The notes beneath the pieces were generated by a model. It made no database searches and was not told the origin of the DNA. It saw nothing but the letters and a program-made list of their open reading frames with translations. A stretch of DNA of 64,000 nt from Mycobacterium sp. GA-1285 (GTDB lineage: Bacteria > Actinomycetota > Actinomycetes > Mycobacteriales > Mycobacteriaceae), in contig NZ_LQIS01000016.1 in NCBI RefSeq assembly GCF_001499905.1, positions 1 to 64,000 on the forward strand, read 5' to 3'. The position numbers and the translations under genes are program-made. Of this stretch, positions 1 through 7,532 are shown in pieces (positions within the stretch are counted from its first letter, which is position 1; each line of letters starts with the position of its first letter).

Positions 1-1
1 C

Positions 2-76
2 TGGACCAAAACCGCCGACCAAATCCTAGCCAGCATCGGCAACTACTGCTCACAAATTAATGACTCAGGACACTAG
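2..76 (+). CDS. IS630-type transposase, C-terminal tail (partial)
   Basis: Frame 2 from the window edge reads WTKTADQILASIGNYCSQ then INDSGH and a TAG stop. This WxKTAdqIL...YC..I.dSGH ending is typical of IS630-family transposases as I remember them. Only the last 24 residues are inside the window, so the DDE catalytic core cannot be checked. The gene runs convergently into the ParA-like gene, so an insertion sequence sits at this edge of the conserved mycobacterial block. I could not identify the terminal inverted repeat in the short space after the stop. Confidence 0.6.
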   Translation, partial: WTKTADQILASIGNYCSQINDSGH

Positions 77-86
77 GTCGCTAGTT

Positions 87-125
87 GTGCGCATTCTGTT
101 GCGGTGAGCGCAACATGACGCACAC
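87..125. terminator. Imperfect hairpin between convergent transposase and parA-like gene
   Basis: TGTGCG at 87 pairs with CGCACA near 119-124 and GTTGCG near 98-103 pairs with CGCAAC near 108-113, around a 4-nt GTGA loop, with a mismatched bulge in the middle. It lies between two convergent stops, where a bidirectional terminator is expected. There is no T-run, so the call rests on position and pairing only. Confidence 0.35.
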
Positions 126-131
126 GAATCG

Positions 132-962
132 CTAAATCTCGGGGGCGAACGTCGGCAGCGGCTTGCCGTTCTTCCAATGCTTGAGCAGCGCGGTGGCCAG
201 TTCGCGGTAGGCGCCGGCGCCTTTGTTCTTGCGGCTGGCCAGCACCGACGAGCCCGAGGCGCTGGCCTCGGCGAACCGGACGGTGCGCGGGATCGGCGGC
301 GCCAGCACCGGCAGGTCGTATCGGTCGGCGACGTCGAGCAGCACGTCGCGACTGTGCGTCGTGCGCGAGTCGTACAGCGTCGGCAGCGCGCCCAGCAGCT
401 TGAGGTCGGCGTTGGTGATCGCCTGGACATCGGCGATGGTGCGCAGGAACTGCCCGACGCCGCGATGGGCCAACGTCTCGCACTGCAGCGGCACGATCAC
501 CTCGTCGGCGGCGGTCAATCCGTTGAGCGTGAGCACCCCGAGCGACGGCGGACAGTCGATGAGCGCCACGTCGTAGCGGTCCTTGCCCGTCCCCGGCTCC
601 GCGGCTCCGGTGATCTTGGCCAATGCACGCTTGAGCGCGTACTCGCGCCCCGCGCGCATCAACAGCATCGCCTCGGCGCCCGCCAGGTCGATGTTGGCCG
701 GCAGCAGCGTCATCCCCTCGGGCGTGTCCACCAGGGCGGCATCGGGTTCGACCTCGCCGAGCAGCACCTCGTGGATCGACACCGGCAGCTTGTCGGGGTC
801 GTGACCCAGTGAGAACGTCAGCGACCCCTGCGGGTCGAGGTCCACCACCAGGACCCGCTTGCCACTCTCCTGTATCGCCGCACCCAACGACGCCACCGTC
901 GTCGTCTTGGCTACCCCACCCTTTTGATTGGCGACCGCAAGTACTCGCGTCACGGTGCCCAT
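132..962 (-). CDS. ParA/Soj-family ATPase
   Basis: A 276-aa P-loop ATPase of the ParA/MinD superfamily, matching mycobacterial Rv3213c. The deviant Walker A KGGVAKTTT lies at about residues 14-22, preceded by VLAVANQ; LVVDLDPQG (Walker A') and LIDCPPSLGVLTLNGL (switch regions) follow. ATG at 962 was chosen because the strand begins MGTVTRVLAVANQKGG there; longer in-frame extensions upstream have no family resemblance. It is not next to a parB or the origin cluster, so it is probably an orphan ParA that positions some cargo rather than the main chromosome-partition ATPase. It is divergent from gpm2, with 51 bp between starts. Confidence 0.88.
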   Translation of the reverse strand: MGTVTRVLAVANQKGGVAKTTTVASLGAAIQESGKRVLVVDLDPQGSLTFSLGHDPDKLPVSIHEVLLGEVEPDAALVDTPEGMTLLPANIDLAGAEAMLLMRAGREYALKRALAKITGAAEPGTGKDRYDVALIDCPPSLGVLTLNGLTAADEVIVPLQCETLAHRGVGQFLRTIADVQAITNADLKLLGALPTLYDSRTTHSRDVLLDVADRYDLPVLAPPIPRTVRFAEASASGSSVLASRKNKGAGAYRELATALLKHWKNGKPLPTFAPEI

Positions 963-1013
963 CGTTGCACGGCTTGGGACGCCGCGCCGTGACGTGCGGC
1001 AGAATGAGTCGGC

Positions 1014-1625
1014 GTGGCCCTTCTGGAGCACCGCCTGATCCTGCTTCGTCACGGCGAGACGGAGTGGTCGAAGAGCGGTCGGCACACCAGCCACACCGAC
1101 CTCGAACTGACCGCGACCGGCCAGGAACGCGCCAAGCTGGCCGCCGAAGCGCTGGCCGAACTCGAACTCGACAACCCGCTGGCGCTGTCCAGCCCGCTGC
1201 GGCGCGCGACGCAGACCGCCGAACTGGCCGGGTTGACCGTCGACGAGGTGTCGCCGCTTCTTCGCGAATGGGACTACGGAGGCTACGAGGGGTTGACGAC
1301 ACCGCAGATCCGCGAGACCGTCCCCGACTGGCTGATCTGGACGCACGGCGCCCCCGGCGGCGAGAGCGTCGAGGCGGTCACCCAGCGCGCCGACAGCGCC
1401 CTCGAGGTGGCGCTGACTCACATGACGTCGCGCGACGTCGTGTTCGTCGGTCACGCGCACTTCTCCCGTTCGATGATCGCGCGCTGGGTGGAATTGCCGT
1501 TGTCGCAGGGAATCCGGTTCGCGATGGCGCCCGCCTCGCTGGCCGTCCTCGGCTTCGAGCACGCGAATCGTCAGATCATCGCGCAGGGACTGACCGGGCA
1601 TCGGGATCCGTGTAAGCCACGGTGA
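1014..1625 (+). CDS. gpm2: Histidine phosphatase (Gpm2/Rv3214-type acid phosphatase)
   Basis: A 203-aa member of the histidine phosphatase (phosphoglycerate mutase) superfamily. The catalytic RHGET motif is at residues 12-16 (phospho-accepting His13), the acid-base Glu is in REWDYGGYEG near residue 87, and the second His is in VGHAHFSR near residue 146. The M. tuberculosis orthologue is annotated as phosphoglycerate mutase but was shown to be a broad-specificity phosphatase, so true mutase activity is unlikely. The start is the GTG at 1014. The stop overlaps the next gene by 4 nt (GTGA), so gpm2, entC and the acetyltransferase form a translationally coupled run. Confidence 0.9.
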   Translation: MALLEHRLILLRHGETEWSKSGRHTSHTDLELTATGQERAKLAAEALAELELDNPLALSSPLRRATQTAELAGLTVDEVSPLLREWDYGGYEGLTTPQIRETVPDWLIWTHGAPGGESVEAVTQRADSALEVALTHMTSRDVVFVGHAHFSRSMIARWVELPLSQGIRFAMAPASLAVLGFEHANRQIIAQGLTGHRDPCKPR

Positions 1626-2716
1626 CCCGCGAACCGTCCTTCGTCCTGGCCTCCCGCGGCGCCGTAGTCGCCGAGGGAGTGCACACCGCCTTCCCGAAGG
1701 TTGCCGACGCGCGTGCCGCGCTGGCATCCCACAGCGCCCCGATCATCGTGGGCGCGTTGCCTTTCGACATGTGCAAACCCGCGGCACTGATCCGGCCGCA
1801 GAGCGTCCAGTTTCTCGACGCGCTGCCGGATTGGCCGCTGCGTCAGATGCCCGGCGTACAGATAGCGGAGTCGCTGCCCGATCCCGACGCCCACCGCGCG
1901 CGGGTCGCCACGGCCGTCGACCGGATCAACCGCCCGTCGAGTGCGCTGCACAAGGTCGTCCTCGCCCGAGCTCTCCGGCTGACCGCCGACGGACCGCTGG
2001 ACGCACGCACCATCCTGCACCGGCTCGTCAGCGCCGATGCGGCGGCCAACGGCTACCTGGCGGACCTGACCGCGGCGGGCGGTGGATACTCCGGGACGGT
2101 GCTGGTGGGAGCGAGCCCCGAGCTGCTGGTGGCCCGACGCGGCGACCAGGTGGTCTGCGCACCGTTCGCCGGCTCGGCACCACGCTCCCCCGACCCCGAC
2201 ACCGACGAGGCGAACGGCGCCGCGCTCGCCGCGTCGGCGAAGAACCTTCGCGAGCACCAGTTCGTGGTCGACGCGATCCGCGACGCGCTAGACCCACTGT
2301 GCGCCGACCTCGAGGTGGCGACCGAACCGGTGCTTCGCAAGACCGACTCGGTATGGCACCTGGCCACCCGCATCACCGGCAGGCTTCGCGAAAGGTCCTT
2401 CACCGCACTGGATTTGGCGATCGCACTGCACCCCACGCCGGCTGTCGGCGGCGTGCCCGCCTCGGATGCGGCCGATCTGATAGCCGAACTCGAAGGCGAC
2501 CGCGGCTTCTACGCCGGCGCCGTCGGCTGGTGCGATCAACGCGGCGACGGCCGATGGGTGGTGTCGATCCGCTGCGCTCAGCTGTCGGCGGATCGCCGTA
2601 CCGCCGAGGCGTATTCGGGAGGCGGCATCGTCGCCGAATCGGATCCTGACGACGAAGTGGCCGAAACCACAACGAAATTCGGCACGATCCTCGGCGCTCT
2701 GGGTGTCGAGAAGTGA
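1622..2716 (+). CDS. entC: Isochorismate synthase (EntC/MenF family)
   Basis: A 364-aa chorismate-binding enzyme that converts chorismate to isochorismate, feeding menaquinone and/or salicylate-based siderophore synthesis. The C-terminal two-thirds carries the chorismate-binding fold: HKVVLARAL near residue 100, ALHPTPAVGG near 270, and YSGGGIVAESDPDDE near 335, which binds Mg2+ and substrate. Orthologue of Rv3215. The start is a GTG whose TGA-overlapping frame couples it to gpm2; its own stop overlaps the acetyltransferase start by 4 nt. EntC versus MenF cannot be separated from sequence by eye. Confidence 0.9.
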   Translation: MTREPSFVLASRGAVVAEGVHTAFPKVADARAALASHSAPIIVGALPFDMCKPAALIRPQSVQFLDALPDWPLRQMPGVQIAESLPDPDAHRARVATAVDRINRPSSALHKVVLARALRLTADGPLDARTILHRLVSADAAANGYLADLTAAGGGYSGTVLVGASPELLVARRGDQVVCAPFAGSAPRSPDPDTDEANGAALAASAKNLREHQFVVDAIRDALDPLCADLEVATEPVLRKTDSVWHLATRITGRLRERSFTALDLAIALHPTPAVGGVPASDAADLIAELEGDRGFYAGAVGWCDQRGDGRWVVSIRCAQLSADRRTAEAYSGGGIVAESDPDDEVAETTTKFGTILGALGVEK

Positions 2717-3198
2717 CCGAGCTGATTCGCAGGGTGCGCCCCGGCGACGAACGCGAATTGACCGCCATGGTCCACGAACTCGCGCAGTTCGAACATGCCG
2801 CGCACCAGTGCACCGTCACCGAAGATCAGATGCGTCACGCGCTTTTCGTCGAACCGCCCACCGTCGCGGGCCACATCGTCGAGGTCGACGGACAGGCCGC
2901 CGCGGCGGCGCTGTGGTTCCGCAACTTCTCGACGTGGGACGGGGTCGGCGGCATCTATCTCGAAGACCTGTACGTGCGCCCGCAGTTCCGCAGGCGTGGG
3001 CTGGCCCGCAAGTTGCTGGCTACATTGGCCCGCGAGTGCATCACGCATGGTTACACCCGGCTGTCATGGGCGGTGCTCGACTGGAACGTCAACGCGATCG
3101 CGCTCTACGACGCCATCGGCGGCAAGCCGCAGACGGACTGGATCACCTACCGCGTTTCGGGGCCCGAATTGTCGGCGCTGGCCGCAGAATCGCCATGA
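2713..3198 (+). CDS. GNAT-family N-acetyltransferase
   Basis: 161 aa, matching the diamine N-acetyltransferase-like Rv3216. Acetyl-CoA-binding motif A is YLEDLYVRPQFRRRGLARKLL near residues 80-100 (R/Q-x-x-G-x-G/A loop as RRRGLA), and motif B is WAVLDWNVNAIALYDAIGG near 118-136. The substrate is unknown; the family resemblance points to polyamines or amino compounds. The GTG start overlaps the entC stop by 4 nt. Its last 52 bp overlap the end of the opposite-strand membrane-protein gene. Confidence 0.85.
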   Translation: MTELIRRVRPGDERELTAMVHELAQFEHAAHQCTVTEDQMRHALFVEPPTVAGHIVEVDGQAAAAALWFRNFSTWDGVGGIYLEDLYVRPQFRRRGLARKLLATLARECITHGYTRLSWAVLDWNVNAIALYDAIGGKPQTDWITYRVSGPELSALAAESP

Positions 3199-3575
3199 GC
3201 CCCCACCCATTCCAGCGTCGAGGGACTGAACAGCAGTACCAGCGTCACCACCGCCACCACGCCGGTGGGCGCGGCGTACCACCACTGGTGCGAACCCACC
3301 CCCATGTAGTAGACGACCGGTAGCAGCAGCAGTTGGGCGAACACGGCGATGCCGCGCCCCCACCGCCGACCCGTCCACAACGCCCACGCGGCGGCCAGTA
3401 CCCCCGCGCCCATGATCGCGAACCACAGCGCGGTCCCGTACTTGTTCAGCCCGGACTCCTCGGCCCGGCCGAACCCGCTCACGACGTAGACCAGCGCCGC
3501 GACGGCGGCGGCCGCGCCCTCCAGGGCGACGAGGACAGCGGCTTGGCGCACCGTCGTCGGAGATGGAACGATCAC
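3147..3575 (-). CDS. Four-helix membrane protein (Rv3217c-like)
   Basis: A 142-aa hydrophobic protein with about four predicted membrane segments (residues ~10-32, ~48-66, ~72-92 and ~97-117) and a polar C-terminal tail. No catalytic motif. It matches the conserved hypothetical integral membrane protein Rv3217c. Its 3' end overlaps the converging acetyltransferase gene by 52 bp, and its start is 51 bp from that of the divergent lipid-kinase gene. Function unknown. Confidence 0.8.
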   Translation of the reverse strand: MIVPSPTTVRQAAVLVALEGAAAAVAALVYVVSGFGRAEESGLNKYGTALWFAIMGAGVLAAAWALWTGRRWGRGIAVFAQLLLLPVVYYMGVGSHQWWYAAPTGVVAVVTLVLLFSPSTLEWVGAHGDSAASADNSGPETR

Positions 3576-3612
3576 GCCCTCGAGCGTAGAGGGGTGCGCA
3601 CAACCCGTTCAG

Positions 3613-3618
3613 TAGGCT
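3613..3618 (+). promoter_or_regulatory. Candidate -10 of a leaderless promoter for the lipid kinase
   Basis: TAGGCT fits the mycobacterial SigA -10 consensus TANNNT and lies 8 nt before the GTG start at 3627, the spacing expected when transcription starts at or next to the start codon. There is no Shine-Dalgarno in between. Position-based inference. Confidence 0.45.
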
Positions 3619-3626
3619 CGGACCCC

Positions 3627-4592
3627 GTGCGCGCCGTGCTGATCGTGAACCCGAATGCGACGTCGACGACTCCCGCCGGGCGTGATCTGTTGGCCCATGC
3701 GCTGGAGAGTCGGGTGAAACTGGCCGTCGCGCACACCGACCACCGGGGGCATGCCATCGAGATCGCCCGCGACGCGGCGCGCGACAACGTCGACGTGCTG
3801 ATCGTGCACGGCGGCGACGGCACGGTGAACGAGGTGGTCAACGGCATTCTCGAGGTCGGAGGACCCGGTGCCGCCGCGCCCGCCGTCGGCGTCGTGCCCG
3901 GCGGGTCGGCCAACGTCTTCGCGCGGGCACTCGGCATCAGCCCGGACCCGATCGAGGCCACCAATCAGCTGATTGACCTGCTCTCTGAGTACCGCCGTCG
4001 CAAGGCGTGGCGGCGCATCGGGCTGATGGACTGCGGTGAGCGTTGGGGCGTGTTCACGGCGGGGATGGGCGTCGACGGCGACGTGGTGGCGGCCGTCGAG
4101 GCGCAGCGCGCAAAGGGTCGCGCCGTCACCGCATCCCGCTATGTGCGCGTCGCGATCCGCGAGGTGCTGGCGAGCACCCGCAATGAACCGTCGCTGACAC
4201 TGCACCTGCCCGACCGCGAACCGGTCGCCGGCGTGCACTTCGCGTTCGTGTCCAACGCCAGCCCCTGGACGTATGCCAACGCCCGTCCGGTGTGGACGAA
4301 CCCGATGACGACGTTCGAAACCGGCCTGGGTGTTTTCGCCACGACGAGCATGAACGTCTGGGCCAACCTGATGCTGGTACGGCGAATGCTGTCGAAGAAC
4401 GCCCGCATCCAGGGCAAGCATCTGGTCCGCGACGACGACCTGCCGTGGCTGCAGGTGACCAGCCAGTCGCCGGTCGCCTGCCAGATAGACGGCGACTACA
4501 TCGGATTACGTGATTCGATGATGTTCACCGCCGTCCCCGACGCGCTCGGTGTGCTGGCGCCTGCACCTGTGAAGGTCTCTGAGCTGCGGTGA
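3627..4592 (+). CDS. Diacylglycerol/lipid kinase catalytic-domain protein (Rv3218-like)
   Basis: 321 aa from GTG 3627. The N-terminus VLIVNPNATS and VHGGDGTVNEVVNG (GGDGT nucleotide-binding loop near residue 65-78) followed by VVPGGSANVFARALG are hallmarks of the DAGK/sphingosine-kinase catalytic fold (PF00781). It is expected to phosphorylate a lipid such as diacylglycerol or a related lipid alcohol; the substrate is not known for this orthologue. Upstream in-frame sequence has no homology and lies in the region antisense to the divergent membrane-protein gene, so the shorter start is preferred. Confidence 0.85.
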   Translation: MRAVLIVNPNATSTTPAGRDLLAHALESRVKLAVAHTDHRGHAIEIARDAARDNVDVLIVHGGDGTVNEVVNGILEVGGPGAAAPAVGVVPGGSANVFARALGISPDPIEATNQLIDLLSEYRRRKAWRRIGLMDCGERWGVFTAGMGVDGDVVAAVEAQRAKGRAVTASRYVRVAIREVLASTRNEPSLTLHLPDREPVAGVHFAFVSNASPWTYANARPVWTNPMTTFETGLGVFATTSMNVWANLMLVRRMLSKNARIQGKHLVRDDDLPWLQVTSQSPVACQIDGDYIGLRDSMMFTAVPDALGVLAPAPVKVSELR

Positions 4593-4673
4593 CGGCGCTG
4601 CGGCGTAAGATTTCGGGCGCAGTTGGATCGAGTTTAGTACAGGCGAGCGTCTCGCGTGCGATGCCACCCGGCT

Positions 4674-4689
4674 AGTGACATTGCGCACT
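4674..4689. promoter_or_regulatory. Candidate CRP/FNR-type site upstream of whiB1
   Basis: AGTGACATTGCGCACT is an imperfect palindrome of the AGTGA-N6-form seen at mycobacterial CRP (Rv3676) sites. M. tuberculosis whiB1 is known to be cAMP-CRP controlled from a site about 58 bp upstream of its transcription start. Here a TTGACA at 4706-4711 could be the -35 element; a start near 4742 would place the palindrome centre at about -60. A good -10 was not evident. Confidence 0.55.
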
Positions 4690-4840
4690 TGTTAACTCGC
4701 GAGTATTGACATCTGTCCAGCCTGTGAAAGCATCGAAGCAACGTTGCAGAAACATTCAATGTGCACGCGTTAAACAGCCGAAGAATATGCCGTGCGCGGT
4801 GCTGCGCACAGGCGACGTATCTGACGAGGAGTTTGATCTA

Positions 4841-5095
4841 ATGGATTGGCGCCATAAGGCGGTCTGTCGCGATGAGGATCCGGAGCTGTTCTTCCCGGTG
4901 GGAAACAGTGGCCCGGCGCTCGCTCAGATCGCTGACGCGAAGCTCGTCTGTAACCGCTGCCCCGTGACCACCGAGTGCCTCACCTGGGCTTTGGAGTCCG
5001 GACAGGATGCCGGCGTCTGGGGTGGCATGAGCGAGGACGAGCGTCGCGCACTCAAGCGTCGCAATGCTCGCACCAAGGCTCGCAGCGGAGTCTGA
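4841..5095 (+). CDS. whiB1: Iron-sulfur transcription factor WhiB1
   Basis: An 84-aa Wbl protein, near-identical to M. tuberculosis WhiB1. The four cluster-binding cysteines are C9, C37, C40 and C46; the GVWGG turn is near residues 58-62 and the C-terminal basic RRALKRRNARTKAR binds DNA. It holds an NO-sensitive [4Fe-4S] cluster, associates with SigA region 4 and is essential in mycobacteria. ATG 4841 is preceded by GAGGAG at 4826-4831; the longer reading frame upstream is leader. The 248-bp leader region carries a candidate CRP site, and an intrinsic terminator follows. Confidence 0.97.
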   Translation: MDWRHKAVCRDEDPELFFPVGNSGPALAQIADAKLVCNRCPVTTECLTWALESGQDAGVWGGMSEDERRALKRRNARTKARSGV

Positions 5096-5117
5096 GCGCT
5101 ACCCGAACCAAACATTT

Positions 5118-5150
5118 ACGGCCCCGACTTCCGTCGGGGCCGTATCTTTT
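5118..5150 (+). terminator. Intrinsic terminator after whiB1
   Basis: Perfect 11-bp stem ACGGCCCCGAC (5118-5128) with a TTCC loop, followed by its complement (5133-5143) and ATCTTTT. It lies 22 nt after the whiB1 stop and between convergent whiB1 and pdtaS, so it can also stop leftward transcription. The best Rho-independent terminator in the window. Confidence 0.92.
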
Positions 5151-5211
5151 GTGTAAATGCAATAGTGGCCGAATTGCGACACTGATGGCCGTTTTGCGAA
5201 TTCGGGATTTT

Positions 5212-6699
5212 CTACTGCGCGGCCCGCCGCGGCCTGCCCAGCGGCACCCGCAACACCGCGTCGGTTCCGCCTGCCGGTCCCTCGCGCATGCCCAACGACC
5301 CGTCCAGTTCGGCCGACACCAGTGTCCGCACGATCTGCAAGCCGAGCCGGTCGGATTTCTCCAGACTGAACCCGTCCGGCAGTCCCCGGCCGTCGTCGTG
5401 GACTACCACGTCCAGCCACCGGGCAGAGCGCTCGGCCCGGATGGTGATACTTCCCTCGCGTGCGCCGGGGTCGAAGGCGTGCTCGATGGCGTTCTGTACC
5501 AACTCGGTGATGACCATGACGAGCGCGGTGGCGCGGTCCGCGTCGAGCACACCCAGATCGCCGACACGGAGGATGCGGATCGGACTATCAACGGCGGCAA
5601 CGTCATTCATCATCGGCAGGATCCGGTCGACCACCTCGTCGAGGTTGACCTCCTCGTCCACCGACATCGACAGCGCGTCGTGGACCAACGCGATCGAGGA
5701 CACCCGGCGCACCGATTCCATCAGCGCCTCGCGGCCTTCGTCATTGTTGGTGCGCCGGGCCTGCAGCCGCAGCAGGGCCGCGACGGTCTGCAGGTTGTTC
5801 TTCACCCGGTGGTGGATCTCGCGGATCGTGGCGTCCTTTGACAGCAGGGCGCGGTCGCGGCGCTTGACCTCTGTCACGTCGCGAATGAGCACCGCGGCGC
5901 CCACCGGCTTGCCGTGTACGACCAGCGGCAGGGTGCGCATCAGCACGGCCGCACCACCGGCGTCGACCTCCATGCGCATGCTCGATCCGCCGGCCAGCGA
6001 GTCGCGCACATGGTTGGCCAGTTCCTGAGCCTCGAACGGGTCACCGATGAGCGGGCGTGTGACGGTGACCAGGTTGTGGCCGCCGAGTTCGGCGGCCAAA
6101 CCCATCCGGTGATAGGCCGAGATCGCGTTGGGGCTCGCGAAGGTGACCACCCCGGACTCGTCGAGCCGGATGAACCCGTCGCCGACCCGCGGGCTCGACC
6201 GCGACATCGCGATGTCCCCGACGTTCGGAAAGGTGCCCTCCGACAGCATGTGCAGAAGATCGCCGGCGCAGTCGAGGTACGCGGACTCCAGCGGGCTGGC
6301 CTTCCTGGAGGCCAACGCGGTCTGATGGGTCAGCACCGCGACCACCTCGTCCTTGTACCGGACCGGAACGGCTTCCACGTTGAGTCCCGGCGAAACCTGT
6401 TGTCCTGCACCGTCTCCCACAACGATTCCCCCCGATGTGAACGCCGTGGTGACCAGCGGCATCGCGTCGGCGTCGGCCAGCGTGCTGACCGCATCGGCCA
6501 GCAGGACCGTCGGCGCGGTGTTCGGCCGCACTTGCGCCACGCACACCAGGGCGCCGTCGTCGCGGCGCACCCACATCAGGTAGTCGGCGAACGACAGGTC
6601 CGCGAGCAGCTGCCATTCGCCGACCACCGCATGCAGATGATCGACCGCGTTGCCGGGCAGCATGGTGTGCTCGGCGAGTAGGTCACCGAGGGTGGACAT
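5212..6699 (-). CDS. pdtaS: Sensor histidine kinase PdtaS
   Basis: 495 aa, orthologue of Rv3220c. It has an N-terminal GAF-like region (about 1-150), a PAS-like region (about 175-275) and a HisKA_2 dimerisation/phosphoacceptor helix REIHHRVKNNLQ (phospho-His is one of His296/His297). The ATPase domain contains ELVQNAIEHAF (N box), HDDGRGLP (G1) and GLQIVRTL (G2). PdtaS phosphorylates the antiterminator response regulator PdtaR, encoded elsewhere, in response to copper/NO-type signals. No transmembrane segment is present, so it is cytosolic. It stands alone with no regulator gene beside it. Confidence 0.95.
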   Translation of the reverse strand: MSTLGDLLAEHTMLPGNAVDHLHAVVGEWQLLADLSFADYLMWVRRDDGALVCVAQVRPNTAPTVLLADAVSTLADADAMPLVTTAFTSGGIVVGDGAGQQVSPGLNVEAVPVRYKDEVVAVLTHQTALASRKASPLESAYLDCAGDLLHMLSEGTFPNVGDIAMSRSSPRVGDGFIRLDESGVVTFASPNAISAYHRMGLAAELGGHNLVTVTRPLIGDPFEAQELANHVRDSLAGGSSMRMEVDAGGAAVLMRTLPLVVHGKPVGAAVLIRDVTEVKRRDRALLSKDATIREIHHRVKNNLQTVAALLRLQARRTNNDEGREALMESVRRVSSIALVHDALSMSVDEEVNLDEVVDRILPMMNDVAAVDSPIRILRVGDLGVLDADRATALVMVITELVQNAIEHAFDPGAREGSITIRAERSARWLDVVVHDDGRGLPDGFSLEKSDRLGLQIVRTLVSAELDGSLGMREGPAGGTDAVLRVPLGRPRRAAQ

Positions 6700-6739
6700 C
6701 GGGCGCTACTTCCGGCGACGGTTCACACGGACGCGCTGA

Positions 6740-6955
6740 TCAGCTGATGACGGCGATGAGGTCACCGGCCTGGATGACGTCGCCGACCGAAACGCTGACC
6801 TTGCTCACGGTGCCCGCCACCTCGGCCAGCACCGGAATCTCCATCTTCATCGACTCCAGCAGCACCAGGGTGTCCCCCTCACCGATCTGATCGCCCTCGC
6901 TCACCACGACCTCGAGCACACTGGCCACGATCTCAGCGCGAACGTCCTCGGCCAT
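6740..6955 (-). CDS. Biotinyl/lipoyl-domain small protein (TB7.3/Rv3221c-like)
   Basis: A 71-aa stand-alone biotin-carboxyl-carrier-like domain. The biotinylation motif ESMKMEIPV has its target lysine near residue 36, and the two half-domains carry AEIVASVLEV and AGTVSKVSV. The orthologue in M. tuberculosis is a biotinylated antigen. Three ATG codons in a row precede the gene (first at 6961); the third was chosen because a GGGG lies about 8 nt upstream of it and the family begins MAEDVRAE. A partner carboxylase is not in the window. pdtaS follows on the same strand, 40 bp downstream. Confidence 0.9.
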   Translation of the reverse strand: MAEDVRAEIVASVLEVVVSEGDQIGEGDTLVLLESMKMEIPVLAEVAGTVSKVSVSVGDVIQAGDLIAVIS

Positions 6956-7110
6956 CATCACCCCATTACTCTCCGCTGCTGTATGCGTTTCGGCCTACAT
7001 CGAACCACACCACCGGCTTGTCAGGGCTGTCGCCGGGCCGTGAGACAATGGCTCGAACGCGCCCGCCGAGCACGGGCCGAACGATCCCCCAGAGCATCCG
7101 GAGGTAGACC

Positions 7111-7203
7111 ATGGCCAAGCGTGGCCGTAAGAAGCGTGACCGTAAACACACGAAGGCCAACCACGGTAAGCGGCCGAATGCCGGTTCGAAGTCGGTGCGT
7201 TAG
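7111..7203 (+). CDS. 50S ribosomal protein bL37 (mycobacterial small protein)
   Basis: A 30-codon gene reading MAKRGRKKRDRKHTKANHG and ending KRPNAGSKSVR, with 15 of 30 residues basic. It matches the mycobacterial bL37 peptide first seen in the M. smegmatis 70S structure, which sits in the 50S subunit. ATG 7111 is preceded by a strong GGAGG at 7100-7104. It lies alone between the leftward biotinyl-protein gene and leftward rshA. The match is from memory of the family; length and composition agree. Many gene finders miss it because of size. Confidence 0.85.
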   Translation: MAKRGRKKRDRKHTKANHGKRPNAGSKSVR

Positions 7204-7226
7204 CGCGTTTCGGGTGTGATTCGGCG

Positions 7227-7532
7227 CTAACCGCGCCGGATGATGGTGGTGCGGCTGATCTCGATGCGCAGCCGCTCACGCAGGCTCTCCGGCGCTTTTT
7301 CGCCGCCGCACTTCTTGGCGATCAGCTGCTTGACGCGCTCCTCGACGCCGTAGTGGCGCAGGCATGCAGGACACGCTTCCAGGTGATGCCGCAGCTTGTC
7401 GCGGGTTTCGGGGGTGCATTCCCCGTCGAGCAGCGTCCATACCTCGGCGATGACCGCGGCGCATTCGGGATGCTCGGGATCGATGGGACCGACGGGGGGC
7501 TGCCATCGCTCTTCGCCAGAGAACGAGCTCAC
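7227..7532 (-). CDS. rshA: Anti-sigma factor RshA (zinc, redox sensitive)
   Basis: A 101-aa ZAS-family anti-sigma factor. The HxxxCxxC motif is His50-Cys54-Cys57 in HHLEACPAC. RshA holds SigH inactive under reducing conditions; oxidation of the cysteines or phosphorylation by PknB releases SigH. Its ATG overlaps the sigH stop by 4 nt, so the two are translationally coupled as in other mycobacteria. Extra cysteines at about 24, 39 and 74 are additional to the core motif. Confidence 0.95.
   Translation of the reverse strand: MSSFSGEERWQPPVGPIDPEHPECAAVIAEVWTLLDGECTPETRDKLRHHLEACPACLRHYGVEERVKQLIAKKCGGEKAPESLRERLRIEISRTTIIRRG

Noticed and set aside
73..1302. Several long Arg/Ala-rich open frames antisense to the parA-like and gpm2 genes
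   Set aside because: They are GC-rich shadow frames with no domain resemblance; the opposite-strand genes have clear motifs.
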